Positions 41,458 through 48,388 of a DNA stretch of 64,000 bases are shown in pieces. Each line of letters opens with the position of its first letter. Positions within the stretch are counted from its first letter, which is position 1. The notes below the pieces were generated by a model. It ran no database searches. It saw nothing but the letters and a program-made list of their open reading frames with translations, and was not told where the DNA came from. Origin of the DNA: Lachnospiraceae bacterium UBA7143 (GTDB lineage Bacteria; Bacillota; Clostridia; Lachnospirales; Lachnospiraceae); the NCBI GenBank assembly GCA_002491905.1, contig DKWV01000011.1, positions 1-64,000 on the forward strand. Reading direction: 5' to 3'. Position numbers and translations under genes: made by a program.

Positions 41458-42609
41458 TTAGTTAAATTCCTCGGCTGTCTGGATTTCCACAAGACTGGAG
41501 CATTTGTCTGCAAACATACTGTAGTCAAGTCCGATGGCCTCGGCGGTCTCGGTATTCACTGTGGCGATGCCGTTGTCCATAGTACGAACCGCCATAGAGG
41601 CAGGGTCTTTGCCGTTTGCCAGAATGTCTACCGCCATATCGGCGGTGGCGGTGCCAAGCTCCACATAATTTACGCCGTAGCCCATGAATGCGCCGTTTAA
41701 GGCAAAGGAGTCCGCGCCGCCGTAGTGGGGCACCTTGGCGTCGATGAATTTCTCATAGATGGCAAGCTCCGCTGTCATCACATTGTTGTCGGTGGGGGTG
41801 AAGACAGCCTCCGCGCCGGAGGAGAGCAGGGCATCCGCGGCGAGGGAGATTTCCCCGTTGTTGGTGCCCGTCTTTTCCACTACAGTAAGGCCCTTTTCTT
41901 CGCAGTAAGCCTTGGCGGCTGCGATGGCGGCGGTGGAAGAGTCCTGACTCTTGTCGTAGAGCAGCCCTACGGTCTGGATATCGGGATCTGCAGCCAGCAT
42001 CAGGTCAAAAACAGCCTCCGTGTTCAGCGCGTCAGAGGTGCCTGTGATGTTGGAGCCGGGAGCGTCCATAGAGGCTACAAGCCCTGCGCCCACGGGATCG
42101 GATACCGCGGAGAAGACCACGGGGATCAGGCTGCCGTCATCACGCGCATTTTCAGCGGTGGCATTCTGCATTACCATAGCAACCGGCGTGGCCACGGGGA
42201 TGATGAGATCCACGTCCGAGGCAATCAGGTCGGCGGCGATCTGGTTCATGGTTGTTGCGTCCGCCTGTCCGTTGTAGGTAAAATTTTTGTAGTCGAAGAA
42301 AATGTCAAGCTCTTCGCTCTTTTTATCCAGTTCCGCCTGCACGGCAGATACGATCTGGTTCAGGGACGCGTCATCCACATACTGCACGATGGCAACCTTG
42401 TAGGCTTTGCTAGTTCTGCCGGTGGATGCGTCGCCTTCCGGGGTATCAGTGTTGGTATCCACGGAGGTGTCGTCAGCATTTTCCGAGGAACCGGCGGTTC
42501 CGTTTTCGGAAGTGTTTGCATCCGCGCTGCCGCCGGATGCGCCGCAGCCTGTGAGAGTGGCGGTAAGAACCGCGCCTGCCAGTAACAGTGTCAAAGTTTT
42601 GTTTTTCAT
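41458..42609 (-). CDS. trpX: ABC transporter substrate-binding lipoprotein, TrpX-type
   Basis: This 383-residue lipoprotein has signal MKNKTLTLLLAGAVLTATL and lipobox LTGC, followed by an acidic linker. The two-lobed binding domain is of the TrpX group (YKVAIVQYVDDASLNQIVS; LIIPVATPVAMVMQNAT; VGLLYDKSQDSSTAAI; FTPTDNNVMTAELAIYEK). It is the first gene of the operon, directly downstream of the T-box, which strongly supports tryptophan binding. Confidence 0.9.
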   Translation of the reverse strand: MKNKTLTLLLAGAVLTATLTGCGASGGSADANTSENGTAGSSENADDTSVDTNTDTPEGDASTGRTSKAYKVAIVQYVDDASLNQIVSAVQAELDKKSEELDIFFDYKNFTYNGQADATTMNQIAADLIASDVDLIIPVATPVAMVMQNATAENARDDGSLIPVVFSAVSDPVGAGLVASMDAPGSNITGTSDALNTEAVFDLMLAADPDIQTVGLLYDKSQDSSTAAIAAAKAYCEEKGLTVVEKTGTNNGEISLAADALLSSGAEAVFTPTDNNVMTAELAIYEKFIDAKVPHYGGADSFALNGAFMGYGVNYVELGTATADMAVDILANGKDPASMAVRTMDNGIATVNTETAEAIGLDYSMFADKCSSLVEIQTAEEFN

Positions 42610-42642
42610 AATAGTGTCCTCCTTATATTTGGCTTATTTTAT

Positions 42643-42762
42643 GCATAAGCAGACTCGAAATGCTTCGCATTTCTCGTTCGCGTTGCTCGCTGTAAGCCTT
42701 ACAAAGCATGCATTCATGCAAGCATGATGCCTGCTTTATCAGCCTTCCGTCTCTGCTTATGC
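42643..42762. repeat. 120-bp element bounded by 11-bp inverted repeats in the trp leader
   Basis: GCATAAGCAGA (42643-42653) and TCTGCTTATGC (42752-42762) are perfect inverted repeats. Between them lie a GCTTCGC-apex hairpin (42654-42676) and further small palindromes (GCATGCATTCATGCAAGCATG region). It lies between the T-box terminator and the trpX start, so it would be part of the read-through mRNA. It may be a small non-autonomous repeat or a leader structure. Confidence 0.5.
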
Positions 42763-42766
42763 GCGC

Positions 42767-43082
42767 AAAAAACCGTCCCAGACAATTGTCTGAGACGGTA
42801 ATAAACGTAGGTTATTATCGCGGTACCACTCAAATTGATGCGGGAACACAGTCCCCGATCCACTTTCTCCATATACAGTCATATATGCCGCCTTGGTAAC
42901 GGGTGCGGTTCCCGCCGGGGGCTACTCTGTCAGTATCAATACTGACCTTTCATCCCGGCCTCGAAAGTCCATTCGGTATAAGCGCCATGCCGTCTTACAC
43001 CAGCCGACGGCTCTCTGTAATGGGTGGCCCATACGTACTACTCTTTCTCACAGGTTTGGAATATGTGTTTCTGCAATTAATT
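42767..43082 (-). ncRNA. T-box riboswitch with tryptophan (UGG) specifier
   Basis: On the minus strand the leader starts with GTGAGAAAGAGTAGTA and the Stem I part GAGAGCCG..GCTGGTG. A specifier loop has GAATGGAC, where TGG (42971-42969) is a Trp codon. The T-box motif is GAGTGGTACCGCG (42831-42819), and the terminator pairs CCGTCTCAGACA with TGTCTGGGACGG before a T run (42798-42767). T-boxes sense uncharged tRNA and then prevent termination. This one should raise trpXYZ expression when charged tRNA-Trp is low. Confidence 0.93.
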
Positions 43083-43088
43083 TATTCC

Positions 43089-43117
43089 ACAATAATACTT
43101 TTGTTACGGATTGTCAA
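43089..43117 (-). promoter_or_regulatory. Sigma-A promoter of the trp transporter operon
   Basis: On the minus strand TTGACA (43117-43112), a 17-base spacer and TATTGT (43094-43089), placed directly ahead of the T-box. Confidence 0.7.
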
Positions 43118-43134
43118 ATAATTTTTTGAACATT

Positions 43135-43163
43135 TTGCAGACCGGCGAAACTTATGCTACGAT
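43135..43163 (+). promoter_or_regulatory. Sigma-A promoter of the XRE regulator operon
   Basis: TTGCAG (43135-43140), a 17-base spacer and TACGAT (43158-43163). It diverges from the trp promoter with 17 bases between the two -35 elements, so one bound protein could affect both. Confidence 0.55.
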
Positions 43164-43267
43164 AAGTAGCAGAAAAAAGCGGAATGTAATCACTGATTGC
43201 TTGTAATGCAACCTGCGTTTTCCTATACTCGGCCTAACGGGACAAGAGAATGAAAAGGAGGATTCAC

Positions 43268-44167
43268 ATGAAATTTTCAGAAAAATTAAAATCAATCCGT
43301 AAGCAGGCAGGAATGTCGCAGGAACAACTGGCGGAGAAGCTTGGCGTATCAAGACAGGCGGTCACAAAGTGGGAAACGGATGGAGGTATCCCGGACATTG
43401 ACAATCTTCTGGCAATTTCTGCGCTGTTTTCTATGTCTGTCGACGAACTCCTCTCCAATGAAAGGGGGGAGAAAAAGCCGGAAGAGTATCTTTTTGAGAG
43501 CGTTACGGAGTATGACATTGATGAGCCGAAACGCTATGATATGAAGCTGGGAGGAGCAAAATCAGTGATACTGTCCGGCTATGAGGGCGAGAAAATCCGT
43601 GTCCGTCTGGCATCCAACACATATGCCGCGATTCAGAAGGACTTCAAGGTCAGGATCGACGACATCCGAAAACGGATTGACGTGGATATCATCCGCAGAA
43701 ATAACGTATCGGAAGCGACGGCAAAAGAGGCGGTCTGCATTTTTGTACAGATTCCTGCGCCGTATCTCGGTAAAATTGAATGCGCGGTTAATGCCAAAAA
43801 CGTGGCAATCCGCTCACTGGCGTGTGAAAGCATAGAGCTTGACGTAAAAACACCGGGTGTTATTTTAGAGGATGTTTCCGGCGCGGTGGAGATCAACTGT
43901 AACCTGGATATGGAAGTGGTCTGCCGCTCCTTACACGGAGAGATCGCGATCAATCAGGTGTCGGCGACTTCGAAAATCCTTATTCCGGACGGCACAGCAT
44001 TTACTGCTGTTACCAAGGGCATCGGCACAAGCATTTCTTATGAAAAGGACGGAAAGCAGGCTGAGAGGTTTGATACGCCCGATGCGGATAATGTGATCGA
44101 GTTAAACGGTATGAAGAGTGAACTTGTCATATGCGCCGTAAAGGAGGATCACTATGGAACAGTATAA
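43268..44167 (+). CDS. XRE-family regulator with DUF4097-like beta domain
   Basis: This 299-residue protein has an N-terminal HTH (KLKSIRKQAGMSQEQLAEKL, VSRQAVTKWETDGGIP) and a C-terminal repetitive beta region (about residues 95-290). That region has alternating short strands such as VAIRSLACESIELDVKTPG, like DUF4097 beta-helix domains. ATG 43268 follows AAAAGGAGG. It overlaps the CPBP protease gene by 14 bases and heads a set with an ABC-2 exporter. Control of that set in response to membrane or peptide stress is a reasonable guess. Confidence 0.86.
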   Translation: MKFSEKLKSIRKQAGMSQEQLAEKLGVSRQAVTKWETDGGIPDIDNLLAISALFSMSVDELLSNERGEKKPEEYLFESVTEYDIDEPKRYDMKLGGAKSVILSGYEGEKIRVRLASNTYAAIQKDFKVRIDDIRKRIDVDIIRRNNVSEATAKEAVCIFVQIPAPYLGKIECAVNAKNVAIRSLACESIELDVKTPGVILEDVSGAVEINCNLDMEVVCRSLHGEIAINQVSATSKILIPDGTAFTAVTKGIGTSISYEKDGKQAERFDTPDADNVIELNGMKSELVICAVKEDHYGTV

Positions 44168-45008
44168 ATATCGTCCGTTACGTTTCTACGTCACCTGCTT
44201 TGCGGCAACATGGATATTTTGGATTTTGGCGGCATGGATCAGCAGATCCGGGCATGATAATGGTCTTTCGTCTCTGTTGATGCTGGTTGGTTTACTGGCG
44301 CCTGCCGTCACGGCGGTGATTACCGTATTGACATCGGGATGCAGGGCGTTGAAAGACGATTTAAAGAGGAAACTGGTAGGTTTTTACCGAATCAGGCCTC
44401 TTAACATTTTGGCGGCGGTTGTCGTTTTTATGATCATTGTTGCGCTTTCCATTCTGCTTTCCTTACTGTTTGGGCAGTCTTTGGATCAGTTTGCTTTTAC
44501 CGAAGATTTTTCCTTTTCTGTGGGAGGCACCTCGGCCCTGCTCACCATTCTGCTTGCAGCGGTGATTGAGGAAGTGGGATGGCGGGGCTACGGGGAGGAC
44601 TCTGTGGCAAACTATTTTTCCTGGTTTACGGAATCGATCATTTTTGGCTTTGTGTGGGCGGTCTGGCATCTGCCTCTGTTCTGGATCGAGGGTACTTATC
44701 ACTGCGGGCTGCGGACGCTTGGCGTCGGATATGTGTTGAATTTTCTGGTCAGCGTCAGTCCACTGGGATTTCTGACAACGTGGGTCTATGTCAAAAATAA
44801 CCGCAGTATGCTCGCCTGTATCATCTTCCACCTGTTTGTGAACACAATGCAGGAAAAAATCGCTATGACGTCCCAGACGAAATGTGTGGAAACCATTGTT
44901 GTGTATGCCGCCGCGGCATTGGTTGTGGCTGCAAACAGGGAGCTGTTTTTCGAAAAAGAGCATATTGGCAAGCTTTTGGAGTATAAGGGCGGCGATACGG
45001 TTAAATAG
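44154..45008 (+). CDS. CPBP-family intramembrane protease (Abi)
   Basis: This 284-residue polytopic membrane protein has the CPBP/Abi glutamic protease motif EEVGWRGYG (about residue 140), the second motif FGFVWAVWHLPLF and the third near CIIFHLFVN. Such proteins process prenylated or bacteriocin peptides or give self-immunity. It is translationally coupled to the XRE gene and followed 66 bases later by an ABC exporter. The substrate is unknown. Confidence 0.88.
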   Translation: MEQYKYRPLRFYVTCFAATWIFWILAAWISRSGHDNGLSSLLMLVGLLAPAVTAVITVLTSGCRALKDDLKRKLVGFYRIRPLNILAAVVVFMIIVALSILLSLLFGQSLDQFAFTEDFSFSVGGTSALLTILLAAVIEEVGWRGYGEDSVANYFSWFTESIIFGFVWAVWHLPLFWIEGTYHCGLRTLGVGYVLNFLVSVSPLGFLTTWVYVKNNRSMLACIIFHLFVNTMQEKIAMTSQTKCVETIVVYAAAALVVAANRELFFEKEHIGKLLEYKGGDTVK

Positions 45009-45074
45009 CGGATGAGAGATTCCCTTGCCGGGATTTTTGCCGTGTGGTAATATGGGTATTCGGAGGAAGATCCA

Positions 45075-45863
45075 ATGATCATCATGGAGCACGTGTGCAA
45101 ATCCTATAAAATTGCGAAGAGAAACGCGGGACTTAGCGAGGCATGTAAAGCGCTGTTTTGCCGGGAGTATGAGGTGATCCATGCCCTTTCGGATGTTTCC
45201 TTTACGATCCGCGACGGGGAGATGGTGGGCTACATCGGGCCGAACGGCGCGGGAAAAAGCTCCACCATCAAAATTTTGAGCGGCATCCTGACGCCGGACA
45301 GCGGCGTTGTGAAGGTGGATGGAAGAATACCGTACAAAAACCGTATGGAACATGTGAAGGAAATAGGTGTTGTGTTCGGGCAGCGGTCACAGCTCTGGTG
45401 GGATGTTCCTGTGATCGATTCCTTTGAACTGCTAAAAGATATTTATTCCATTCCCAAAGAGACCTATCACGCGAATCTGGAAGAACTGACGGAGCTGTTA
45501 CATCTGACGGAACTGTTGCGCTCCCCCGTGAGGCAGTTGTCTCTGGGGCAGAGGATGCGGTGCGAGATTGCGGCCTCCCTGCTGCACAGTCCGCGTATTT
45601 TATTTCTGGACGAACCGACCATCGGGCTGGATGCGGTTTCCAAAATAGCCGTCCGGGAATTTATTAAAAAGCAGAATGAGCTGCATAAAACGACTGTGAT
45701 CCTGACGACCCATGATATGCAGGATATAGAAGCGCTGTCACAGCGTATTATTCTGATCGGGAAAGGGAAGATTCTGTTGGACGGCACTCTTGATGATATT
45801 AAGAGGGGCGATGCGGGAATCGACGAGACGGTTGCCGAACTATACCGCGCCTATGATATTTAA
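45075..45863 (+). CDS. ABC-2 exporter ATPase
   Basis: This 262-residue ATP-binding protein has Walker A GPNGAGKSSTIK, signature QLSLGQRMRCEIA, Walker B ILFLDEPTIGLD and H-loop TTHDM. It has a DUF990-type partner arrangement, with two membrane genes following. The FGQRSQLWWDVPVIDSF segment is typical of this subgroup of ABC-2 transporters. It probably exports a lipid-like, peptide or drug substrate; which one is unknown. Confidence 0.9.
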   Translation: MIIMEHVCKSYKIAKRNAGLSEACKALFCREYEVIHALSDVSFTIRDGEMVGYIGPNGAGKSSTIKILSGILTPDSGVVKVDGRIPYKNRMEHVKEIGVVFGQRSQLWWDVPVIDSFELLKDIYSIPKETYHANLEELTELLHLTELLRSPVRQLSLGQRMRCEIAASLLHSPRILFLDEPTIGLDAVSKIAVREFIKKQNELHKTTVILTTHDMQDIEALSQRIILIGKGKILLDGTLDDIKRGDAGIDETVAELYRAYDI

Positions 45864-45876
45864 GGAGGTGGCCGGC

Positions 45877-46680
45877 ATGAAAAAATATTTATCCTTCTTT
45901 CGGCTGAGTTTTACGATGGGGTTACAGTACCGCGCCGCCGCGCTGGCAGGAATCGTGACGCAGTTTGCGTGGGGATTTTTGGAAATTCTCGTATTTCAGG
46001 CATTTTATCAGGCGGAGCCGGGTGCGTTTCCCATGACCATGTCCGCGACCGCCTCCTATGTGTGGATGCAGCAGGCGTTTCTGGCTTTGTTCGCCACATG
46101 GATGATGGAAAATGATATCTTTGACACGATAGCAAACGGCAATATATCCTACTCGTTGTGCAGGCCGATCAGAATTTACAATATGTGGTTTTCCCAGAGC
46201 ACGGCTACCAGGGTTTCCCGGGCGGTGCTGCGGTGTTTTCCCATCCTGATCGTGGCGGCCTTTCTCCCGGAAAACTATGGGATGGCAGAGCCGGCGTCCG
46301 CATGGCATTTTGGACTGTTCGTTCTCACGTTGGTACTGGGGCTGTTTGTGACGGTTGCCTTCTCCATGCTCGTGTATGTGCTCACCTTTTTTACCGTTTC
46401 GCCGCAGGGAGTGAGGATTGTGTTCACTTCGATGGTGGAGTTTTTTGCGGGCGCGGTTATTCCCCTGCCCTTTTTTCCGGCAGGATGGCAGAAGGTTTTG
46501 GAACTTTTGCCTTTCGCATCCATGCAGAATGTGGCCCTGCGGATTTACAGCGGCAGCATGTCAGGGGCGCAGATGGAAAGGGCGGTAGCGCTGCAGTTGA
46601 TTTGGCTGGCAGTGCTGCTCCTTTTGGGGAGCGGTCTCTGCCGGCTGGCGGAAAAGAAAGTGACGATACAGGGAGGGTGA
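45877..46680 (+). CDS. ABC-2 transporter permease subunit 1 (DUF990-like)
   Basis: This 267-residue membrane protein has about six spans, beginning MKKYLSFFRLSFTMGLQYRA. It starts 13 bases after the ATPase gene behind TAAGGAGGTG; a longer frame opens at 45790 but overlaps the ATPase. It resembles the two-subunit ABC-2 permeases in which each subunit is encoded separately. Partner of the next gene. Confidence 0.87.
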   Translation: MKKYLSFFRLSFTMGLQYRAAALAGIVTQFAWGFLEILVFQAFYQAEPGAFPMTMSATASYVWMQQAFLALFATWMMENDIFDTIANGNISYSLCRPIRIYNMWFSQSTATRVSRAVLRCFPILIVAAFLPENYGMAEPASAWHFGLFVLTLVLGLFVTVAFSMLVYVLTFFTVSPQGVRIVFTSMVEFFAGAVIPLPFFPAGWQKVLELLPFASMQNVALRIYSGSMSGAQMERAVALQLIWLAVLLLLGSGLCRLAEKKVTIQGG

Positions 46681-46684
46681 GGCG

Positions 46685-47485
46685 ATGCTCTTAAAAATAA
46701 AGGGTGCTGTCAGGCTGTACTGGCATTATCTGTCGATCAATGTAAGATGCGCCATGCAGTATAAGACTTCCTTTTTCCTGACGGCTTTGGGGCAGTTTCT
46801 GGTATCCTTCAATGTATTTCTGGGTATCTATTTTATGTTTCGGCGGTTTCGGGCGGTTGACGGATTCACTTACAGCGAAGTGCTTCTCTGTTTTTCCGTG
46901 ACGCTTATGGAGTTCTCCCTGGCGGAGATGTTTGCCAGAGGCTTCGATCTTTTCCCGGAAATGGTACGCACCGGCAGTTTCGACCAGGTATTGGTCCGCC
47001 CGCAGAATGAGATACTGCAGGTGCTGGGGAGCAAGTTTGAGCTGACCAGAATCGGCAGGATGCTGCAGGCGGTTGTCATGTTCTGGTATGGGGTATCCCA
47101 TAGCGGCGTAGACTGGAGTTTTTCAAAAATAGCGACCGTTATTTTCATGCTGATTGGAGGATGCGCCGTTTTCTCGGGGTTATTTTTGATTTATGCGGCG
47201 CTGTGCTTTTTTACGCTGGAGGGGCTGGAGTTTATGAACGTCCTCACGGACGGGGCGAGGGAGTACGGAAGATATCCGGTCAGCATTTACGGGAAAAAGA
47301 TGCTGCTTGTGACCACTTTTCTGATTCCCTATGCGCTGGTGCAGTATTATCCGCTCTTATACCTGCTGGGAAAGGACAGCCGCCCGTTTTTGATCTATGT
47401 CCCGCTGCTGGCGGTCTGGTTTCTGCTGCCGTCCTATGCGCTGTGGCGGTTCGGCGTCAGGCATTACCAGTCGAGCGGGTCGTGA
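46685..47485 (+). CDS. ABC-2 transporter permease subunit 2 (DUF990 type)
   Basis: This 266-residue membrane protein has about six spans, with FFLTALGQFLVSFNVFLGIY and a SIYGKKMLLVTTFLIPYALV segment typical of DUF990. It starts four bases after the first permease stop behind GGGAGGTGAGG. It is the last gene of the ABC set. Confidence 0.87.
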   Translation: MLLKIKGAVRLYWHYLSINVRCAMQYKTSFFLTALGQFLVSFNVFLGIYFMFRRFRAVDGFTYSEVLLCFSVTLMEFSLAEMFARGFDLFPEMVRTGSFDQVLVRPQNEILQVLGSKFELTRIGRMLQAVVMFWYGVSHSGVDWSFSKIATVIFMLIGGCAVFSGLFLIYAALCFFTLEGLEFMNVLTDGAREYGRYPVSIYGKKMLLVTTFLIPYALVQYYPLLYLLGKDSRPFLIYVPLLAVWFLLPSYALWRFGVRHYQSSGS

Positions 47486-47542
47486 ATGGGAAAAGGAGTG
47501 GCTTATAAAGGCGATTGATTTTGGAGGATCGGGGGAGAAGGT

Positions 47543-48310
47543 ATGACTGTCACGGATGAAAAGGACCTACAGCAGTTAAAGAACCGGCTGATTGAGCTTG
47601 CGGATAAAGCCTATAGCCGCAATATATACACTTACACGCCCTTTCTGGGGCTTGCCGAACAGCAGGCGTACTATGCGGTGGAGCGGGAAGTGGCTTACGC
47701 CGGGGTCAGGATGGAAGGCGGCGCGCCGTTATGTGAGCGGAAAATCATCCGTTTCGGCGATCCGGGCTACGAGGAAGAATTTCCCATTGCGCGGGTGGAG
47801 ATTCTGTCGAAAACGCCCAAGTTTGCGGAAAACCTCACACACAGAGATTTTCTCGGCGCGGTGATGAATCTGGGGATTGAGCGGGACGTGGTGGGAGATT
47901 TCTTTGTGAGAGAGAAGGGAGCGCTTCTTTTCTGCCACGAAAACATTGCGGATTATATTGTGGAAAATCTGGACAGGGTAAAACATACCAATGTCATCTG
48001 TAAACGGGCGGAGGGGGAGATTGCGCTGGAAAATGTATCGCCGGAGCGGATTTCGGTGACGGTGGCTTCCCCCAGGGCGGACGGCGTGATATCCAAGGTC
48101 TACAATCTTTCCAGGGAGGAGAGCAGGGAATTATTTAATAACGGACGTGTTTTTATAAACGGCATACAGACCCAAAACCTCTCCTGTCAGTTGAAGGAGG
48201 AGGATGCCGTCACCGTGCGCGGCTACGGGAAATTTATTTTCTACGGACAGACAGGCACAAGCAGGAAGGGGAAGGACCGGGTGGAGGTTGGCGTTTTTGG
48301 GAAACTATAG
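47543..48310 (+). CDS. YlmH-type S4-domain RNA-binding protein
   Basis: This 255-residue cytoplasmic protein has an N-terminal domain typical of YlmH (KAYSRNIYTYTPFLGLAEQQ; HRDFLGAVMNLGIERDVVGD) and a C-terminal S4 domain (ISKVYNLSREESRELFNNGR). YlmH-type proteins bind RNA and, in Bacillus, act in ribosome rescue. It lies alone, not in a cell-division cluster. A promoter for the next gene overlaps its stop. Confidence 0.9.
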   Translation: MTVTDEKDLQQLKNRLIELADKAYSRNIYTYTPFLGLAEQQAYYAVEREVAYAGVRMEGGAPLCERKIIRFGDPGYEEEFPIARVEILSKTPKFAENLTHRDFLGAVMNLGIERDVVGDFFVREKGALLFCHENIADYIVENLDRVKHTNVICKRAEGEIALENVSPERISVTVASPRADGVISKVYNLSREESRELFNNGRVFINGIQTQNLSCQLKEEDAVTVRGYGKFIFYGQTGTSRKGKDRVEVGVFGKL

Positions 48311-48336
48311 ATAAAAATGTAAAATTGGAGTATAAT
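48308..48336 (+). promoter_or_regulatory. Candidate sigma-A promoter of the M16C peptidase gene
   Basis: TAGATA (48308-48313), a 17-base spacer and a perfect TATAAT (48331-48336). The -35 element overlaps the ylmH-type stop codon. Confidence 0.5.
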
Positions 48337-48388
48337 GTAACGTGCGTCAAATAAAAATAAGCGGCGAGGAGCGGAGAGAGGAGTATCC

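Noticed and set aside
41725..42585. Plus-strand open frame of 286 codons
   Set aside because: It is antisense to the clearly identified TrpX-type lipoprotein and is Gly/Val-rich in a way typical of shadows.
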